A DNA stretch of 64,000 nucleotides, from the NCBI GenBank assembly GCA_902806435.1, contig CADCWO010000056.1, forward strand, positions 1-64,000. Reading direction: 5' to 3'. A program made the translations under genes and the position numbers. Source of the stretch: an uncultured Synechococcales cyanobacterium. Lineage in GTDB: Bacteria > Cyanobacteriota > Cyanobacteriia > Thermosynechococcales > Thermosynechococcaceae. Shown here piece by piece: positions 25,330-34,583 of the stretch; position 1 is the first letter of the stretch, and every line of letters starts with the position of its first letter. The notes beneath the pieces were generated by a model. The model did not search any database. It saw nothing but the letters and a program-made list of their open reading frames with translations, and had not been told where the DNA came from.

Positions 25330-26214
25330 ATGCGTGGGATCAATCAAATTAAGACGGCGGCTCTGTTGGGGTTGCTCAGTGGGCTACTAGTGTTGGGTGC
25401 TTATTACTTAGTTGGTGATGAGTCAGGCCTCTATATTGGTTTGGCTCTAGCGGCCTTTACGAGCTTAGGTTCTTGGTATGCTTCCGATCAAGCTGCCTTG
25501 GCTGCTTATCGGGCTCAACCCCTTCAACGGCAGGAAGCCCCGGAACTCTACGATATCGTTGCTAGCCTGAGCGAGCGTGCCGGGATTCCTGTACCCAAGG
25601 TGTTTCTAGTACCGACTAAATCACCCAACGCTTTTGCCACAGGCCGCGATCCAGACCATTCAGCGGTGGCCGTTACCGAAGGCATTATTGAATTGTTGTC
25701 ACGGGAGGAGCTTGAGAGTGTCCTAGCCCACGAACTGACGCACATTCGCAATCGTGATACCCTGACTCAGGCTGTTGCTGGCACGGTGGCCGGGGCAATT
25801 ACCTATATTGGGCGGATTCTGAGCTTTGGCGCCCTCTACGGTCCTGTAACCCGTGACCGTCGCCAAGGGCCTAACCCCTTTGGAGTGTTGTTTCTAATCG
25901 TGCTGGCTCCGCTAGCGGCAGCATTAATCCAGTTTGCAATCTCCCGAACGCGAGAGTTCTCTGCTGACCTGGGTTCAGCTGAAATTACAGGTAATCCCCT
26001 TGCCCTTGCCAGTGCTTTAGAGAAACTAGAGACAGTAGGCCACCAGATCCCAATGAATGGCAACCCAGCCATGTCTCCTCTGTTGATTGTTAATCCCCTC
26101 AGCACCAAAGGTTTACAATCTTTATTTCGCACCCATCCGCCTACGGAAGAACGTATTCGCCGACTTTTAGAGTTAGCTCAGCAAAAACAGCAAACAGCCT
26201 TGAGTGCTGCCTAG
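25330..26214 (+). CDS. htpX: HtpX-like M48 membrane metalloprotease
   Basis: This 294-residue zinc protease degrades damaged membrane proteins. The zinc motif HELTH is at residues 134-138 (HELTHIRNRD), with the third ligand in SRTREFSADLGSAEI. Two N-terminal hydrophobic helices and two after the HExxH motif are as expected for HtpX, and the C-terminal FRTHPPTEERIRRL is a family hallmark. ATG 25330 is the natural start. It is a stand-alone gene. Confidence 0.9.
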   Translation: MRGINQIKTAALLGLLSGLLVLGAYYLVGDESGLYIGLALAAFTSLGSWYASDQAALAAYRAQPLQRQEAPELYDIVASLSERAGIPVPKVFLVPTKSPNAFATGRDPDHSAVAVTEGIIELLSREELESVLAHELTHIRNRDTLTQAVAGTVAGAITYIGRILSFGALYGPVTRDRRQGPNPFGVLFLIVLAPLAAALIQFAISRTREFSADLGSAEITGNPLALASALEKLETVGHQIPMNGNPAMSPLLIVNPLSTKGLQSLFRTHPPTEERIRRLLELAQQKQQTALSAA

Positions 26215-26355
26215 CCTCTAAACAACATAGAATCGGCTACTTTTACGATTCCCCAGCAACTAAATTGGGGTGATATATCTTTCAAAGAGGCTACCGCCTG
26301 TTCCTGAGCCTCAATGGTGCGGAGGCAGTTGAGAGGTAAGCGTAACCGAGTTGAG

Positions 26356-26959
26356 CTAAGCCGCATTTGTGTCTACTGCCTTAATTGCTTGTTCTAAGGT
26401 TTCTCGGCTTAACAAACCTGGCAAAATGTATTTACCAATCATGAACGTTGGAACTGAAGTGATGTTGAGGTCTACGTAAGCGTGTCTTAATGCTTGCTGG
26501 TAAGCTTCTTTATACCTTCGTATTTCTAGAGCTTGCTTAAACTCTTTTTGCTCCAGTCCAATTTCTGCGGCTAATTTTGTCAGGACGTCGATTTGAGCAA
26601 TATCCTGATCCTGTTGGAAGAATACCCGTAGCAGCCGATCATTAGTATTGATCAGCTTTGTTATGCTCCCTGGCCTACTGGTAGCCCTCAAACGCAAGAT
26701 AGGTATGTGGCTGAGATGATACAGTTGGTAGCTTGGGATCGGCACCCATTTTCTTGGCCAGCGGATAAACAAAATCTCTCTACACCTGCTGAAGATAATC
26801 CCCTTCAGGCTTTAGCGTTGGCTGTGGGTAGGGCCGAAGCTCAAAGGGCATCCACCTCCACCTCAACATTCTTTCCCGTAATTGCTGCTCGTAGAGGGCC
26901 TTCGGCTAGAAGCAGTAGGGGCATACATAGTCGGAGAAGACTTTGATCTTGACACTCAT
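26356..26959 (-). pseudogene. Broken DsbA-family (FrnE-like) thiol oxidoreductase gene
   Basis: From ATG 26959 the minus strand reads MSVKIKVFSDYVCPYCF and then a stop. The same frame continues KALYEQQLRERM, PFELRPYPQPTLKPEGDYLQ, stop, RDFVYPLAKKMGADPKLP, SQPHTYLAFEGYQ, stop. After a frame change the C-terminal third is open (RVFFQQDQDIAQIDVLTKLA, ALRHAYVDLNITSVPTFMIG). CPYC is the redox motif and S-V-P-T the cis-proline loop. Several stops and a frameshift show that it is dead. Confidence 0.85.
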
Positions 26960-27128
26960 AAATCCCTATGTTTAGGTACTTCGATCATAACTAGAAGCAA
27001 CGCCCAGCTTGCCGGATAAGCGTCAACGGGTATTAAGTGGTCAAATAAGAGAGAAGCTCTTGTTTACTGAGATAATGGGTGGGTAGCTTACCTTAAGAGT
27101 AAGCAACATCCTTATTTGATCGAGATTC

Positions 27129-27458
27129 ATGCAGACCTATTACTACGTCCTGGGAAGCCAGCACTTTTTGCTAGTCGAAGAACCCTTGGAGGAGGTGCTT
27201 AAGGAACGTCAGCGGCACTACCAAGAATCAGCAAAAGCAATTGACTTTTGGCTGGTCAGCCAGCCTGCTTTTCTAGAAGCCCCGGAGATGAGTTCAATCA
27301 AGGCAAAGTGCCCTCAGCCCGCAGCAGCTGTGATTTCAACCAATCGCCAATTTGTGGAATACCTGAAGCTACGGCTGGAATATGTTTTAACTGGAGAGTT
27401 TTCCGCCCCTACTGATTCAATTCCTGAACCCCTAGCCTCTTTAGTGAACGCTCAATAA
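27129..27458 (+). CDS. ycf54: Ycf54, Mg-protoporphyrin ester cyclase accessory protein
   Basis: This 109-residue cytoplasmic protein is required for full activity of the oxidative Mg-protoporphyrin IX monomethyl ester cyclase in chlorophyll synthesis. The match is near complete over the whole family: TYYYVLGSQHFLLVEEPLEE, VLKERQRHYQE, IDFWLVSQPAFLEAPEM, IKAKCPQPAAAVISTN and LKLRLEYVLTGEF. It is convergent with the PAP2-like gene, 16 bases apart. The cyclase itself is not in the window. Confidence 0.95.
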   Translation: MQTYYYVLGSQHFLLVEEPLEEVLKERQRHYQESAKAIDFWLVSQPAFLEAPEMSSIKAKCPQPAAAVISTNRQFVEYLKLRLEYVLTGEFSAPTDSIPEPLASLVNAQ

Positions 27459-27474
27459 ATGTGAATGTGTAAGA

Positions 27475-27930
27475 TTACGCTATTCCGGCTAGCCATGAAA
27501 TCGCAATACCCAAAGCGGAACCGGCTAGGACTTGGACTGGTGTGTGCCCCAATAACTCTTTGAGGCGATCTTCATTGAATTCATTACCTTCTTTTTGAAA
27601 AAATTCGTCAATGATTTGGTTGAGGATACGGGCCTGCTTACCAGCTGCCTGGCGTACGCCTGCCGCATCATACATGACAATAAACGCGAAAATTAGGGCG
27701 ATCGCAAACTCTATACTGCTCCATCCGGTTGATTGGCCTACTCCCGTTGCTAACGCTGTAACTAAAGCGGAATGGGAACTTGGCATTCCCCCCGTTGCTA
27801 CTAGCACCCGCAGGTCAATCTTATGATCTTTAGCAAAACCAATACCCAACTTTAGGATCTGAGCAATCAGGCTAGCTGTGAGCGCAACTAGCAACACCCG
27901 ATTGTAGATAATGTCACCAAAGTCCTGCAT
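27475..27930 (-). CDS. Divergent PAP2-family membrane protein (DUF212)
   Basis: This 151-residue membrane protein resembles acid phosphatase/vanadium haloperoxidase enzymes. The motifs TGGMPSSHSALVTALATGVG and YDAAGVRQAAGKQARILNQI are typical of the DUF212/divergent PAP2 group. Compared with classical PAP2 the catalytic set is reduced, and the substrate is unknown. It lies 63 bases after crtE on the same strand and may be in an operon with it, which would hint at prenyl-phosphate chemistry (inference). Confidence 0.88.
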   Translation of the reverse strand: MQDFGDIIYNRVLLVALTASLIAQILKLGIGFAKDHKIDLRVLVATGGMPSSHSALVTALATGVGQSTGWSSIEFAIALIFAFIVMYDAAGVRQAAGKQARILNQIIDEFFQKEGNEFNEDRLKELLGHTPVQVLAGSALGIAISWLAGIA

Positions 27931-27993
27931 GTTTGTTGGCTGTAGCTGAAAAAACAGTTCAGTTCCGTGTCTCTTGGCAAAAATTGATTAATC

Positions 27994-28935
27994 TTAGTGA
28001 GTTCTGGCAAGGATGAAATCAGCGATCGCAATCAATGGTCTTGCCTTGTCTCCAAAAATTGCTAGCTCAGCCTTGGCTGCATCAATCAAACTTTGGGCCT
28101 GCCGCTTTGATTCTTCAATTCCCCAGATACTAGGATAAGTAGCTTTCTGAGCTTGTAAGTCTTTGCCCGCAGTTTTTCCTAGTTCTGCCTTGGTGGCGGT
28201 GATGTCCAAAACATCATCCACAATTTGAAAAGCGAGACCGATATTCCGAGCATACTGAGACAACCGCTGTAAGGTTGTTTCTGGGGCACTAGCTAGCAGG
28301 GCACCAGAAAGGACAGAAGCTTCCAGAAGTGCCCCAGTTTTATGGGTGTGAATAAAATTCAGAATCTCCACAGTCGGGTTTTCAGTTCCCTCAGATTCAA
28401 GATCTACAACTTGCCCTCCCACGAGGCCTGTAGCAGCAACGGCATGACCCAACCGCGCTACAACTTTCAGCAGTTGTGACGCTGGAACATGCTGGGTTTT
28501 TATTGCTACAAACTCAAAAGCATAAGCGAGCAGTCCATCTCCAGCCAAAATCGCAATATCTTCACCAAACACTTTGTGGTTGGTCAGCTTGCCACGTCGG
28601 TAGTCGTCATTATCCATCGCCGGCAGGTCATCGTGGATCAACGACATAGTATGGATCATCTCTAAGGCGCAGGCGGTTGGCAAAGCCATTTCTACGGTAC
28701 CACCAGCTAATTCACAGGTAGCAAGACAAAGAATAGGGCGTAGTCGCTTGCCCCCTGCCAGGACAGAATACCGCATGGCCTGATAAATTTTCTCCGGGTG
28801 CCCTATGGGAATTGACTGTTCCAAAGCTGTCTCCACCTGAGTTCGCCGCTCAGCTAGATAAGTCATCAAATCAAACTGGGCTGGCTCGGAGCCCACCGGT
28901 AAAGGGGTATGGGGCACGCTGTTGGTTGATATCAT
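27994..28935 (-). CDS. crtE: Geranylgeranyl diphosphate synthase
   Basis: This 313-residue trans-prenyltransferase makes the C20 precursor of carotenoids, phytol and quinone tails. The first aspartate-rich motif DDLPAMDND is at residues 102-110, the second is in [12 protein letters not shown], and GGKRLRP precedes the first. Small residues before the first motif (MSLIHDD) fit a chain length beyond C15. ATG 28935 is used; an internal ATG (residue 24) is possible. The divergent PAP2 gene follows. Confidence 0.92.
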   Translation of the reverse strand: MISTNSVPHTPLPVGSEPAQFDLMTYLAERRTQVETALEQSIPIGHPEKIYQAMRYSVLAGGKRLRPILCLATCELAGGTVEMALPTACALEMIHTMSLIHDDLPAMDNDDYRRGKLTNHKVFGEDIAILAGDGLLAYAFEFVAIKTQHVPASQLLKVVARLGHAVAATGLVGGQVVDLESEGTENPTVEILNFIHTHKTGALLEASVLSGALLASAPETTLQRLSQYARNIGLAFQIVDDVLDITATKAELGKTAGKDLQAQKATYPSIWGIEESKRQAQSLIDAAKAELAIFGDKARPLIAIADFILARTH

Positions 28936-29088
28936 TGCTTGATCCTTATGATCTTCATGTCAGTTTTTTGCTACCGTCCGGTTCAAGGCCCTGCTGGTCC
29001 TAAGGCAGCTCAATCAGTCACAGGCTCCAGTTGAAGGCTCAATAGAGTGGCTAGCAGTTTGAGTCGCAATTGAACTATGTCATTAATT

Positions 29089-30027
29089 TTAGGATGCTTT
29101 ATGACGTTGACTGAAGCTCCATAATGTATTGTCTAGCAGCATTGCTACCGTCATTGGCCCCACACCGCCCGGTACAGGGGTAACAAACTGGGCGACAGAT
29201 TGCACTGCATTGAAGTCAACATCTCCAACCAAGCGACTACCCGTGCTATCCTCAACCCGGCTGATCCCAACATCAACAACAACAGCTTTCGGTTTTACCA
29301 TCTCAGCGCTCACGAGTCCAGGACGACCTGTGGCAGCAATTAAAATGTCGGCAGTGCGGGCGATCGCGCTCAAGTCATGGGATTGGGAGTGGGCAATAGT
29401 CACCGTGGAACCGGCTGCTAGCAGCATCAAAGCTAGAGGCTTACCGACTAAAATACTGCGGCCAATCACCACCGCCTGCTTCCCCACTAGCGGAATCTGG
29501 TATTCCTGCAACAGCCGCATCACCCCAGCTGGCGTACAACTGTGTAGTCCTGGCTCCCCCCGCAGCAGGCGCCCCAAGTTTAATGGATGCAAGCCATCCA
29601 CATCTTTATCTGGGTCAATCTCATACAGTAGTGCATTAGCATCCAAGTGATCAGGCAACGGTAACTGGACCAAGATGCCATCAACCTGCTGATCTTGGTT
29701 AAGAGCTGCAATGACCTGGGATAGTTCTGATTGTGAGGTATTGGTGGGAAACCTCTGTCCAAATGAGGCAATGCCCACTTTTTGACAGGCACGCTCTTTT
29801 CCCCTGACATAGGCAGCACTGGCAGGATTGTCACCGACCATTAACACGGCCAAACCGGGGGCTCGCCCAAATTGAGACTGGAGGGTTTGAATTCGGGTAG
29901 CCAGCTCAGCTTGAATTTTGTGGGCCAGTGCCTTACCGTCCAAGAGAGAGGCAACTGGAGTAGGTATCCGGTTCAAAACAACCCCCTCCTGTCTAGGAAT
30001 AAACTCTGTTTTGATTGTACCGGGCAT
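29089..30027 (-). CDS. folD: Bifunctional methylenetetrahydrofolate dehydrogenase/cyclohydrolase
   Basis: FolD interconverts methylene-, methenyl- and formyl-tetrahydrofolate. Motifs seen are [16 protein letters not shown] (catalytic lysine region), [50 protein letters not shown] and [16 protein letters not shown]-like [12 protein letters not shown]. The protein is 312 residues. The first ~24 precede the usual start ([12 protein letters not shown]), so a downstream start may be used. It lies upstream of crtE on the same strand, 153 bases away. Confidence 0.93.
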   Translation of the reverse strand: MPGTIKTEFIPRQEGVVLNRIPTPVASLLDGKALAHKIQAELATRIQTLQSQFGRAPGLAVLMVGDNPASAAYVRGKERACQKVGIASFGQRFPTNTSQSELSQVIAALNQDQQVDGILVQLPLPDHLDANALLYEIDPDKDVDGLHPLNLGRLLRGEPGLHSCTPAGVMRLLQEYQIPLVGKQAVVIGRSILVGKPLALMLLAAGSTVTIAHSQSHDLSAIARTADILIAATGRPGLVSAEMVKPKAVVVDVGISRVEDSTGSRLVGDVDFNAVQSVAQFVTPVPGGVGPMTVAMLLDNTLWSFSQRHKAS

Positions 30028-30203
30028 CGGCTTGCTACAATCGCCAGGTGCTCAAACAAACCCCAGGGTTGGCAACCCATCTCATATCAAGTCCAGTGGA
30101 TCGCTTATCCTATAACTGCTTTACGAAAAATTGCCGTTTTCCAAATCTTGGCAATTCTAGTTGTAGTGGTTTCAGCGGATTTGATATCAGGAAGGAGAAT
30201 CGA

Positions 30204-30518
30204 ATGACATCAGAATTTTCAGTTGGCGATCGCGTCCGAGTGATCGCCTTACCTGCCTACGTGAAAACGGCTGAGCCAATGCCAATGCTGCGCCCACCAA
30301 GTGTCATTCGCCTGGGGGAAGAAGGCACTGTGCTGGCTCGGCAACCAGGATCTTGGAGTGTGCGCCTGGAAACAGGCGCTTATTTACTAGACGGCCAGTT
30401 TTTAGAGCTGGTGACAGCAAGCACAACAGACGAAGAAGATCCAGAAGCAACCTCTACTGTACAGGCCGAGCCACAAGCTGATGCTTCTGAAGCCCTTAAG
30501 CTCCCCCCGCAAGAATAA
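30204..30518 (+). CDS. sipA: DUF3148 protein, SipA-type
   Basis: This 104-residue protein has an SH3-like N-terminal domain, FSVGDRVRVIALPAYVKTAE, PMPMLRPPSVIRLGEEG and SVRLETGAYLLDGQFLE. In cyanobacteria the family member SipA binds and stimulates the histidine kinase NblS/Hik33, and a plant relative is involved in NDH complex assembly. The acidic tail after residue ~75 is longer than usual. ATG 30204 has AAGGAG seven bases upstream. The IS5 element inserted only 25 bases after its stop. Confidence 0.85.
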   Translation: MTSEFSVGDRVRVIALPAYVKTAEPMPMLRPPSVIRLGEEGTVLARQPGSWSVRLETGAYLLDGQFLELVTASTTDEEDPEATSTVQAEPQADASEALKLPPQE

Positions 30519-30633
30519 ACTTCATCTAGTAGCCTACTGTTTAGAGACTGTTTGTAAATGTATATGAAGGAGAAGTTGATTGCGTTAACGGATGAGTGAT
30601 ACCTAAAAAAGTCAATGAATACGGTTTCAGACG

Positions 30634-31017
30634 ATGAGTCTACCCTACTACGACAGTGACCTCACCGATGAGGAATGGCAACGGATTGAACCATTATTGC
30701 CGCCGGCAAAACCAGTCGGCAAAGATCGAGAAGTGGACTTGCGAGACGTGTTGAACGCGATTTTCTATCGTGCGGACAACGGAACCAAATGGCGCGCCCT
30801 GCCAAGTGATTTTCCCGCATGGCAAACGGTGTATGGGTACTTCCGATTGTGGGTGCGCTTGGGGGTATGGGAGCAGATTAACCTGGCTTTGGTGAGACAG
30901 GTGCGAGTGAGTCAAGGGCGCGATGCCGAGCCAAGTCTGGCAATCATCGATAGTCAGTCGGTTAAGCTCGGACAAAAAGGGGTGAGGAACACGGCTTTGA
31001 TGGCAACAAAAAGGTGA
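30634..31017 (+). CDS. IS5-family transposase, first frame
   Basis: This 127-codon frame has the IS5 N-terminal domain (YDSDLTDEEWQRIEPLLPPA, NAIFYRADNGTKWRALPSDF) and the start of the catalytic part (LAIIDSQSVKLGQKG, containing the first Asp). The protein-like sequence changes to the -1 frame around 30977-30985, where CAAAAAGGGG precedes EEHGFDGNKKVKGRKRH in the second frame. The last ~12 codons of this frame are therefore not native unless frameshifting fails. Confidence 0.85.
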   Translation: MSLPYYDSDLTDEEWQRIEPLLPPAKPVGKDREVDLRDVLNAIFYRADNGTKWRALPSDFPAWQTVYGYFRLWVRLGVWEQINLALVRQVRVSQGRDAEPSLAIIDSQSVKLGQKGVRNTALMATKR

Positions 31018-31463
31018 AAGGACGCAAACGTCATATTGTGACTGATGTGCTGGGACTGGTGTTAGGCTGTTACGTCACCTCTGCCAATATGGCTGATGTC
31101 AAAGCGGCTCCTGCGGTCTTGATTTGGGTGCTTGAGATGTTTAAGCGGCTGATCAAAGTGCTAACAGACCAAGGCTATCAGGGTGCTTTAGGAGCATTGA
31201 TTAGGACCTTCTTTGCCCAGCAACAGCGACAGGTCGAAGTTGAGATTAGCCAGCGTCCAACCGAGGCTAAAGGCTTTCAAGTCGAACCCAAACGCTGGAT
31301 TGTCGAACGCACTTGGGCGTGGTTAGACAATGCCCGAAGCCTAACTCGGGACTATGAGCGGTTGCCCGAAAATCACGAAGGGATGATTTATGTCGTCATG
31401 ATTCGATTAATGCTCCGGCGGCTCGCTAAAAATCGTCGAACGTGGCAAGCAAAACCCACTTAA
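31014..31463 (+). CDS. IS5-family transposase, second frame
   Basis: This 149-codon frame continues the DDE domain: VKGRKRHIVTDVLGLVLGCY with the second Asp region, LTDQGYQGALG, and WIVERTWAWLDNARSLTRDY with the catalytic Glu. The open frame extends upstream of the listed GTG to about 30980 as GFDGNKK. The two frames are best read as a single enzyme made by -1 frameshifting at an A-rich run, a known strategy in this family. Confidence 0.85.
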   Translation: MKGRKRHIVTDVLGLVLGCYVTSANMADVKAAPAVLIWVLEMFKRLIKVLTDQGYQGALGALIRTFFAQQQRQVEVEISQRPTEAKGFQVEPKRWIVERTWAWLDNARSLTRDYERLPENHEGMIYVVMIRLMLRRLAKNRRTWQAKPT

Positions 31464-31594
31464 CCAACGTTTACAAACACTTTCTAAGCCCTGAGGTTGA
31501 CTGAACTCTAAGCCTAAAGTGGGGAGTAAACTCCTGACGTATCCAGGAGACTAAGAGGATAGCTACCTTTAATGCTCATGAGAGACCAGTCAAG

Positions 31595-31915
31595 ATGACG
31601 GTTCACCCTGCTTCCTACTGTAAGCGCTGCCGATATTATCACGGGGCGGATCATATCGTCTGTGGATTGCACCCTTATGGCCCAAACAGTAAAACCTGTA
31701 GTGATTATGCCTCAAAACCATGTTGGCTAAACCCGCTCCGCAGAAGTGCTTGGAATAGCCGCCAGTTAAACGGCCGCAAAGACTGGCAGAAGATGTTGAT
31801 GCTAGGCGGGTTAGTTGGAATTTTAGGCCTTGGTTTTGGGTTGAACTGGAGTCTCACGACTCACCCCCCGCAACCAACGACTAAGACGCCCAATACAAGT
31901 GGGTGGGTCAGGTAG
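31595..31915 (+). CDS. Small Cys/His-rich protein with one membrane helix
   Basis: This 106-residue protein has a Cys/His-rich N-terminal half (YCKRCRYYHGADHIVCGLHP, then TCSDYASKPCW) that could hold a metal ion, then one membrane helix (MLMLGGLVGILGLGFGLNWS) and a short proline-rich tail. I believe similar proteins occur in other cyanobacteria, but I know no function. ATG 31595 is taken; no strong ribosome-binding site is visible. It is convergent with lexA. Confidence 0.6.
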   Translation: MTVHPASYCKRCRYYHGADHIVCGLHPYGPNSKTCSDYASKPCWLNPLRRSAWNSRQLNGRKDWQKMLMLGGLVGILGLGFGLNWSLTTHPPQPTTKTPNTSGWVR

Positions 31916-31945
31916 ATTCCAAGTACTTCAATCAATTGGTTACCT

Positions 31946-32566
31946 CTAGTCCAATCCGCGCCAGACTCCAACCAAGGCACCTTGAACCTGAACTGCAGTT
32001 GCTGCTACTTCAATCGGGGCGTATTTCGTGTTTGCTGGCTGTAGTGTTACCCGGCTCCCTTGACGATAAAAGTGTTTAAGGGTAGTTCCCTCTCCTTCTA
32101 CTCTAGCCGCCACAATTGTGCCGTTTTTTAGCTTATCTGGCTCTTGGATGGGCCGCATCAGCACAATATCTCCCGGGGCAATCAAGTCATCAATCATGCT
32201 ATCTCCAGTCACCCGGAGGGCAAAGTAGTGGGGTTGAGACAGTAAGCTTATCAAATCTAGTTGTTCAACCTTATCGGTGAATGGTTCAATTAATCCTCCA
32301 GCGGCGATCGCTCCCATAATTGAAATTCCTGCAAGTCGCTCTGGAGCAGAGGGAGAATGGAGGATTTTTAAGGTACGTGCTTGCCCTTTTGTCCAGTGGA
32401 TGTATCCCTTCGCTTTGAGATGCTCCAGGCGGCTTTGGACAGGGGCAGGAGACTTAAGGTTCATGGCCTGCATCATCTGCCGGACTGAGGGCGGATGTTC
32501 ATGAGCCTGGATATAGCGGACCAGCCAATCAAAAAGTTGTTGCTGGGCTTCAGTTAAGGGTTCCAT
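31946..32566 (-). CDS. lexA: LexA-family transcriptional repressor
   Basis: This 206-residue repressor has a winged-helix DNA-binding domain (PPSVRQMMQAMNLKSPAPVQ, residues 25-44) and a self-cleaving S24 peptidase domain. The cleavage pair Ala89-Gly90 (IAAGG), catalytic Ser123 (GDSMID) and Lys164 (TTLKHFY) are all present, so RecA-stimulated cleavage is possible. This deserves notice because some cyanobacterial LexA proteins have lost the cleavage residues and control carbon or redox genes instead. No LexA box was identified by eye. Confidence 0.9.
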   Translation of the reverse strand: MEPLTEAQQQLFDWLVRYIQAHEHPPSVRQMMQAMNLKSPAPVQSRLEHLKAKGYIHWTKGQARTLKILHSPSAPERLAGISIMGAIAAGGLIEPFTDKVEQLDLISLLSQPHYFALRVTGDSMIDDLIAPGDIVLMRPIQEPDKLKNGTIVAARVEGEGTTLKHFYRQGSRVTLQPANTKYAPIEVAATAVQVQGALVGVWRGLD

Positions 32567-32638
32567 AGGGCAGTTAATGAACCTGTAAGCAGTTCAGATC
32601 TCATGTCTATCTTACTAGAACATTTGTACCACTTCTAG

Positions 32639-33553
32639 CTAATCAAGAAGGCTGGCTAATAAAGCCTTTTGAGCGTGGAGGCGATTTTCTGCCTGGTCCC
32701 AAACACAAGAGGCGGGACCTTCAATTACCGCATCGGTAATTTCCTCACCACGATGGGCAGGCAAGCAGTGCAAGACGATCGCGCCTGGGTCAGCCAAGTC
32801 CAGTAATTCTTCATTCACTTGATAGGGCTGGAATACAGGAATGCGATCGCTAGCTAAATTCTCTTGCCCCATACTCGCCCAAACATCGGTGTACACAACC
32901 TGCGTACCCTTAACCGCCAGGGTTGGATCAGTGGTGACCAAAACTTCCGTGCGGCCAGCAGCAATTGCCTCAGCTTGTTGAACCACTGCGCTTAAGGGTT
33001 GATGCTCTGCTGGAGTGGCAACTCGGATATTCATCCCAACCAAGGCACAGCCAAGCAGCAGAGAATGGGCAACGTTATTTCCATCCCCGACATAACTCAG
33101 AGTCAATCCTGCTAGCTCACGGAACCGTTCCTGAATGGTCAGCAAGTCTGCCAAAATCTGGCAAGGATGTTCCAGATCACTAAGGGCATTAATCACGGGA
33201 ATGTTGGCGTAGCGAGCAAATATCTCCAGATCTTGCTGAGCGAAAGTGCGGATTGCCAAAACATCCAGATATCGACCTAAAATCCGCGCTGTGTCCACCA
33301 GGGGTTCTCCCCGGCCTACCTGGGTTGAGCTAGGGTTAAGATCAATCACTTGGCCACCTAGCTGGTACATGGCAACTGAGAAGCTAACTCTCGTCCGGGT
33401 AGAAGCTTTGTAAAATAGCAACCCTAAAACTTTAGGATGCCGAGGATTGAAACTTCCAGCCTTGAGGTGAGCCGCCAGGTCGAGCAAACTTTGAAGCTCT
33501 CCCCGCTTCAGATCGGCCATACTTAAGAAATCGCGTCCTTTCAATGCCTCCAT
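32639..33553 (-). CDS. argF: Ornithine carbamoyltransferase
   Basis: ArgF joins carbamoyl phosphate and ornithine into citrulline in arginine synthesis. The 304-residue length is normal. The carbamoyl-phosphate motif STRTR is at residues 51-55, HPCQ at 129-132, the ornithine loop is at DVWASMGQE, and HCLPAHRG is near 264-271. It lies upstream of lexA on the same strand, 72 bases apart. Arginine is also a building block of cyanophycin, whose genes lie 6 kb away. Confidence 0.95.
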   Translation of the reverse strand: MEALKGRDFLSMADLKRGELQSLLDLAAHLKAGSFNPRHPKVLGLLFYKASTRTRVSFSVAMYQLGGQVIDLNPSSTQVGRGEPLVDTARILGRYLDVLAIRTFAQQDLEIFARYANIPVINALSDLEHPCQILADLLTIQERFRELAGLTLSYVGDGNNVAHSLLLGCALVGMNIRVATPAEHQPLSAVVQQAEAIAAGRTEVLVTTDPTLAVKGTQVVYTDVWASMGQENLASDRIPVFQPYQVNEELLDLADPGAIVLHCLPAHRGEEITDAVIEGPASCVWDQAENRLHAQKALLASLLD

Positions 33554-33689
33554 GCCTGTCCTCGGTCACTCAAGGGATTGTTTGTCCAGCATTGACTGGA
33601 ATGCCCCCCGGCAAACTGAATCTTCTAAAAAAGATTGTCCTAAAACCCTACCAGATCTTTCCTACTCATGGGTCTTCAAGCTGGCGATA

Positions 33690-34331
33690 TTACTTAACAG
33701 CTACCCCCATAATGTGGGGCTTGACAATCGGGATTGGGAACGGCCCTGAAAAATGCTGGTACTCAACCCGCGCAAATCCAACCTGGTCCAAGGCTAACCA
33801 GGTTTCGCGATCGGGATGACACCCGTCACCTAAAACTTGCCACACAGGCCGAACTCCTTGCTGCACCTGACGTAGTAACGTACCTCGGGGAGCGGCAACG
33901 TGTTCAATAAACAAGAAACGGCCACCTGGCTTTAGTACCCGCAAGATTTCCTGGAGGGTTTGATTTAGGTTAGGCACAGAGCAGAGGACTAGGGTACTCA
34001 CGACAACATCCATGCTGTTATCTTTAACTGGCAGAGATTCGGCGGTTCCCCGCCGGAGGTCAATGTGCAGGCCCTGCTTCTGAGCTGCTTTTTGCAGGTA
34101 AGCGTCCATAAATAGATTTGGTTCAATCCCAATCCAGTGGATGTCTGCTGGGTAGTAAGGCAAATTCACCCCCGTTCCAGGGCCAATCTCTAGAACATTT
34201 CCGTGCAGGTCACTAAAAAGTGCTTGCTTGCGCTCTGCGATCGCTTGTTCATACTCGGCATTCCCGTTAGCCAACGCCCAGCTAAAAAATCGTTTATACC
34301 AGTTTGGGCAACCTTGGGTTTGGCAAACCAT
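33690..34331 (-). CDS. Class I SAM-dependent methyltransferase
   Basis: This 213-residue methyltransferase has motif I VLEIGPGTGVNLPYY, an acidic ribose-binding position in WIGIEPNLFMD, and motif IV/post-I MDVVVSTLVLCSVPN, followed by VLKPGGRFLFIEH. It resembles the METTL7/phosphatidylethanolamine-methyltransferase-like group. The substrate is unknown. It is upstream of argF on the same strand, with a 136-base gap. Confidence 0.87.
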   Translation of the reverse strand: MVCQTQGCPNWYKRFFSWALANGNAEYEQAIAERKQALFSDLHGNVLEIGPGTGVNLPYYPADIHWIGIEPNLFMDAYLQKAAQKQGLHIDLRRGTAESLPVKDNSMDVVVSTLVLCSVPNLNQTLQEILRVLKPGGRFLFIEHVAAPRGTLLRQVQQGVRPVWQVLGDGCHPDRETWLALDQVGFARVEYQHFSGPFPIPIVKPHIMGVAVK

Positions 34332-34583
34332 TCCAAAACCTTTGCTCTACTTCTATGATCTTTGCAAGCTATTCGTAACAAGTCTACATCCGCTGTACTT
34401 TTACAAGTATTACGTCAGTGTAGAACCCAAAGCTTTAACGTCAAACTCTAACAGTTAAGCCCAAAACTCTCACATTCAAGATTCAAGGAGCATTCACTGA
34501 GCAACTTTCTTCACTGCTGGGGTTGGAGACTGTGCTTATCAACCTCTTTACCTCAAGCGTAGAATGACCTTGGAGCGCTCAGG

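Larger units (their letters stand above)
30544..31484 (+). mobile_element. IS5-family insertion sequence
   Basis: The element is about 0.94 kb, with terminal inverted repeats GAGACTGTTTGTAAATGT at the left and, inward from the right, GAAAGTGTTTGTAAACGT. It is flanked by TA on both sides (30542-30543 and 31485-31486), fitting a 2-base target duplication. It carries one transposase split over two overlapping frames. The location between sipA and the next gene breaks nothing visible. Confidence 0.88.
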
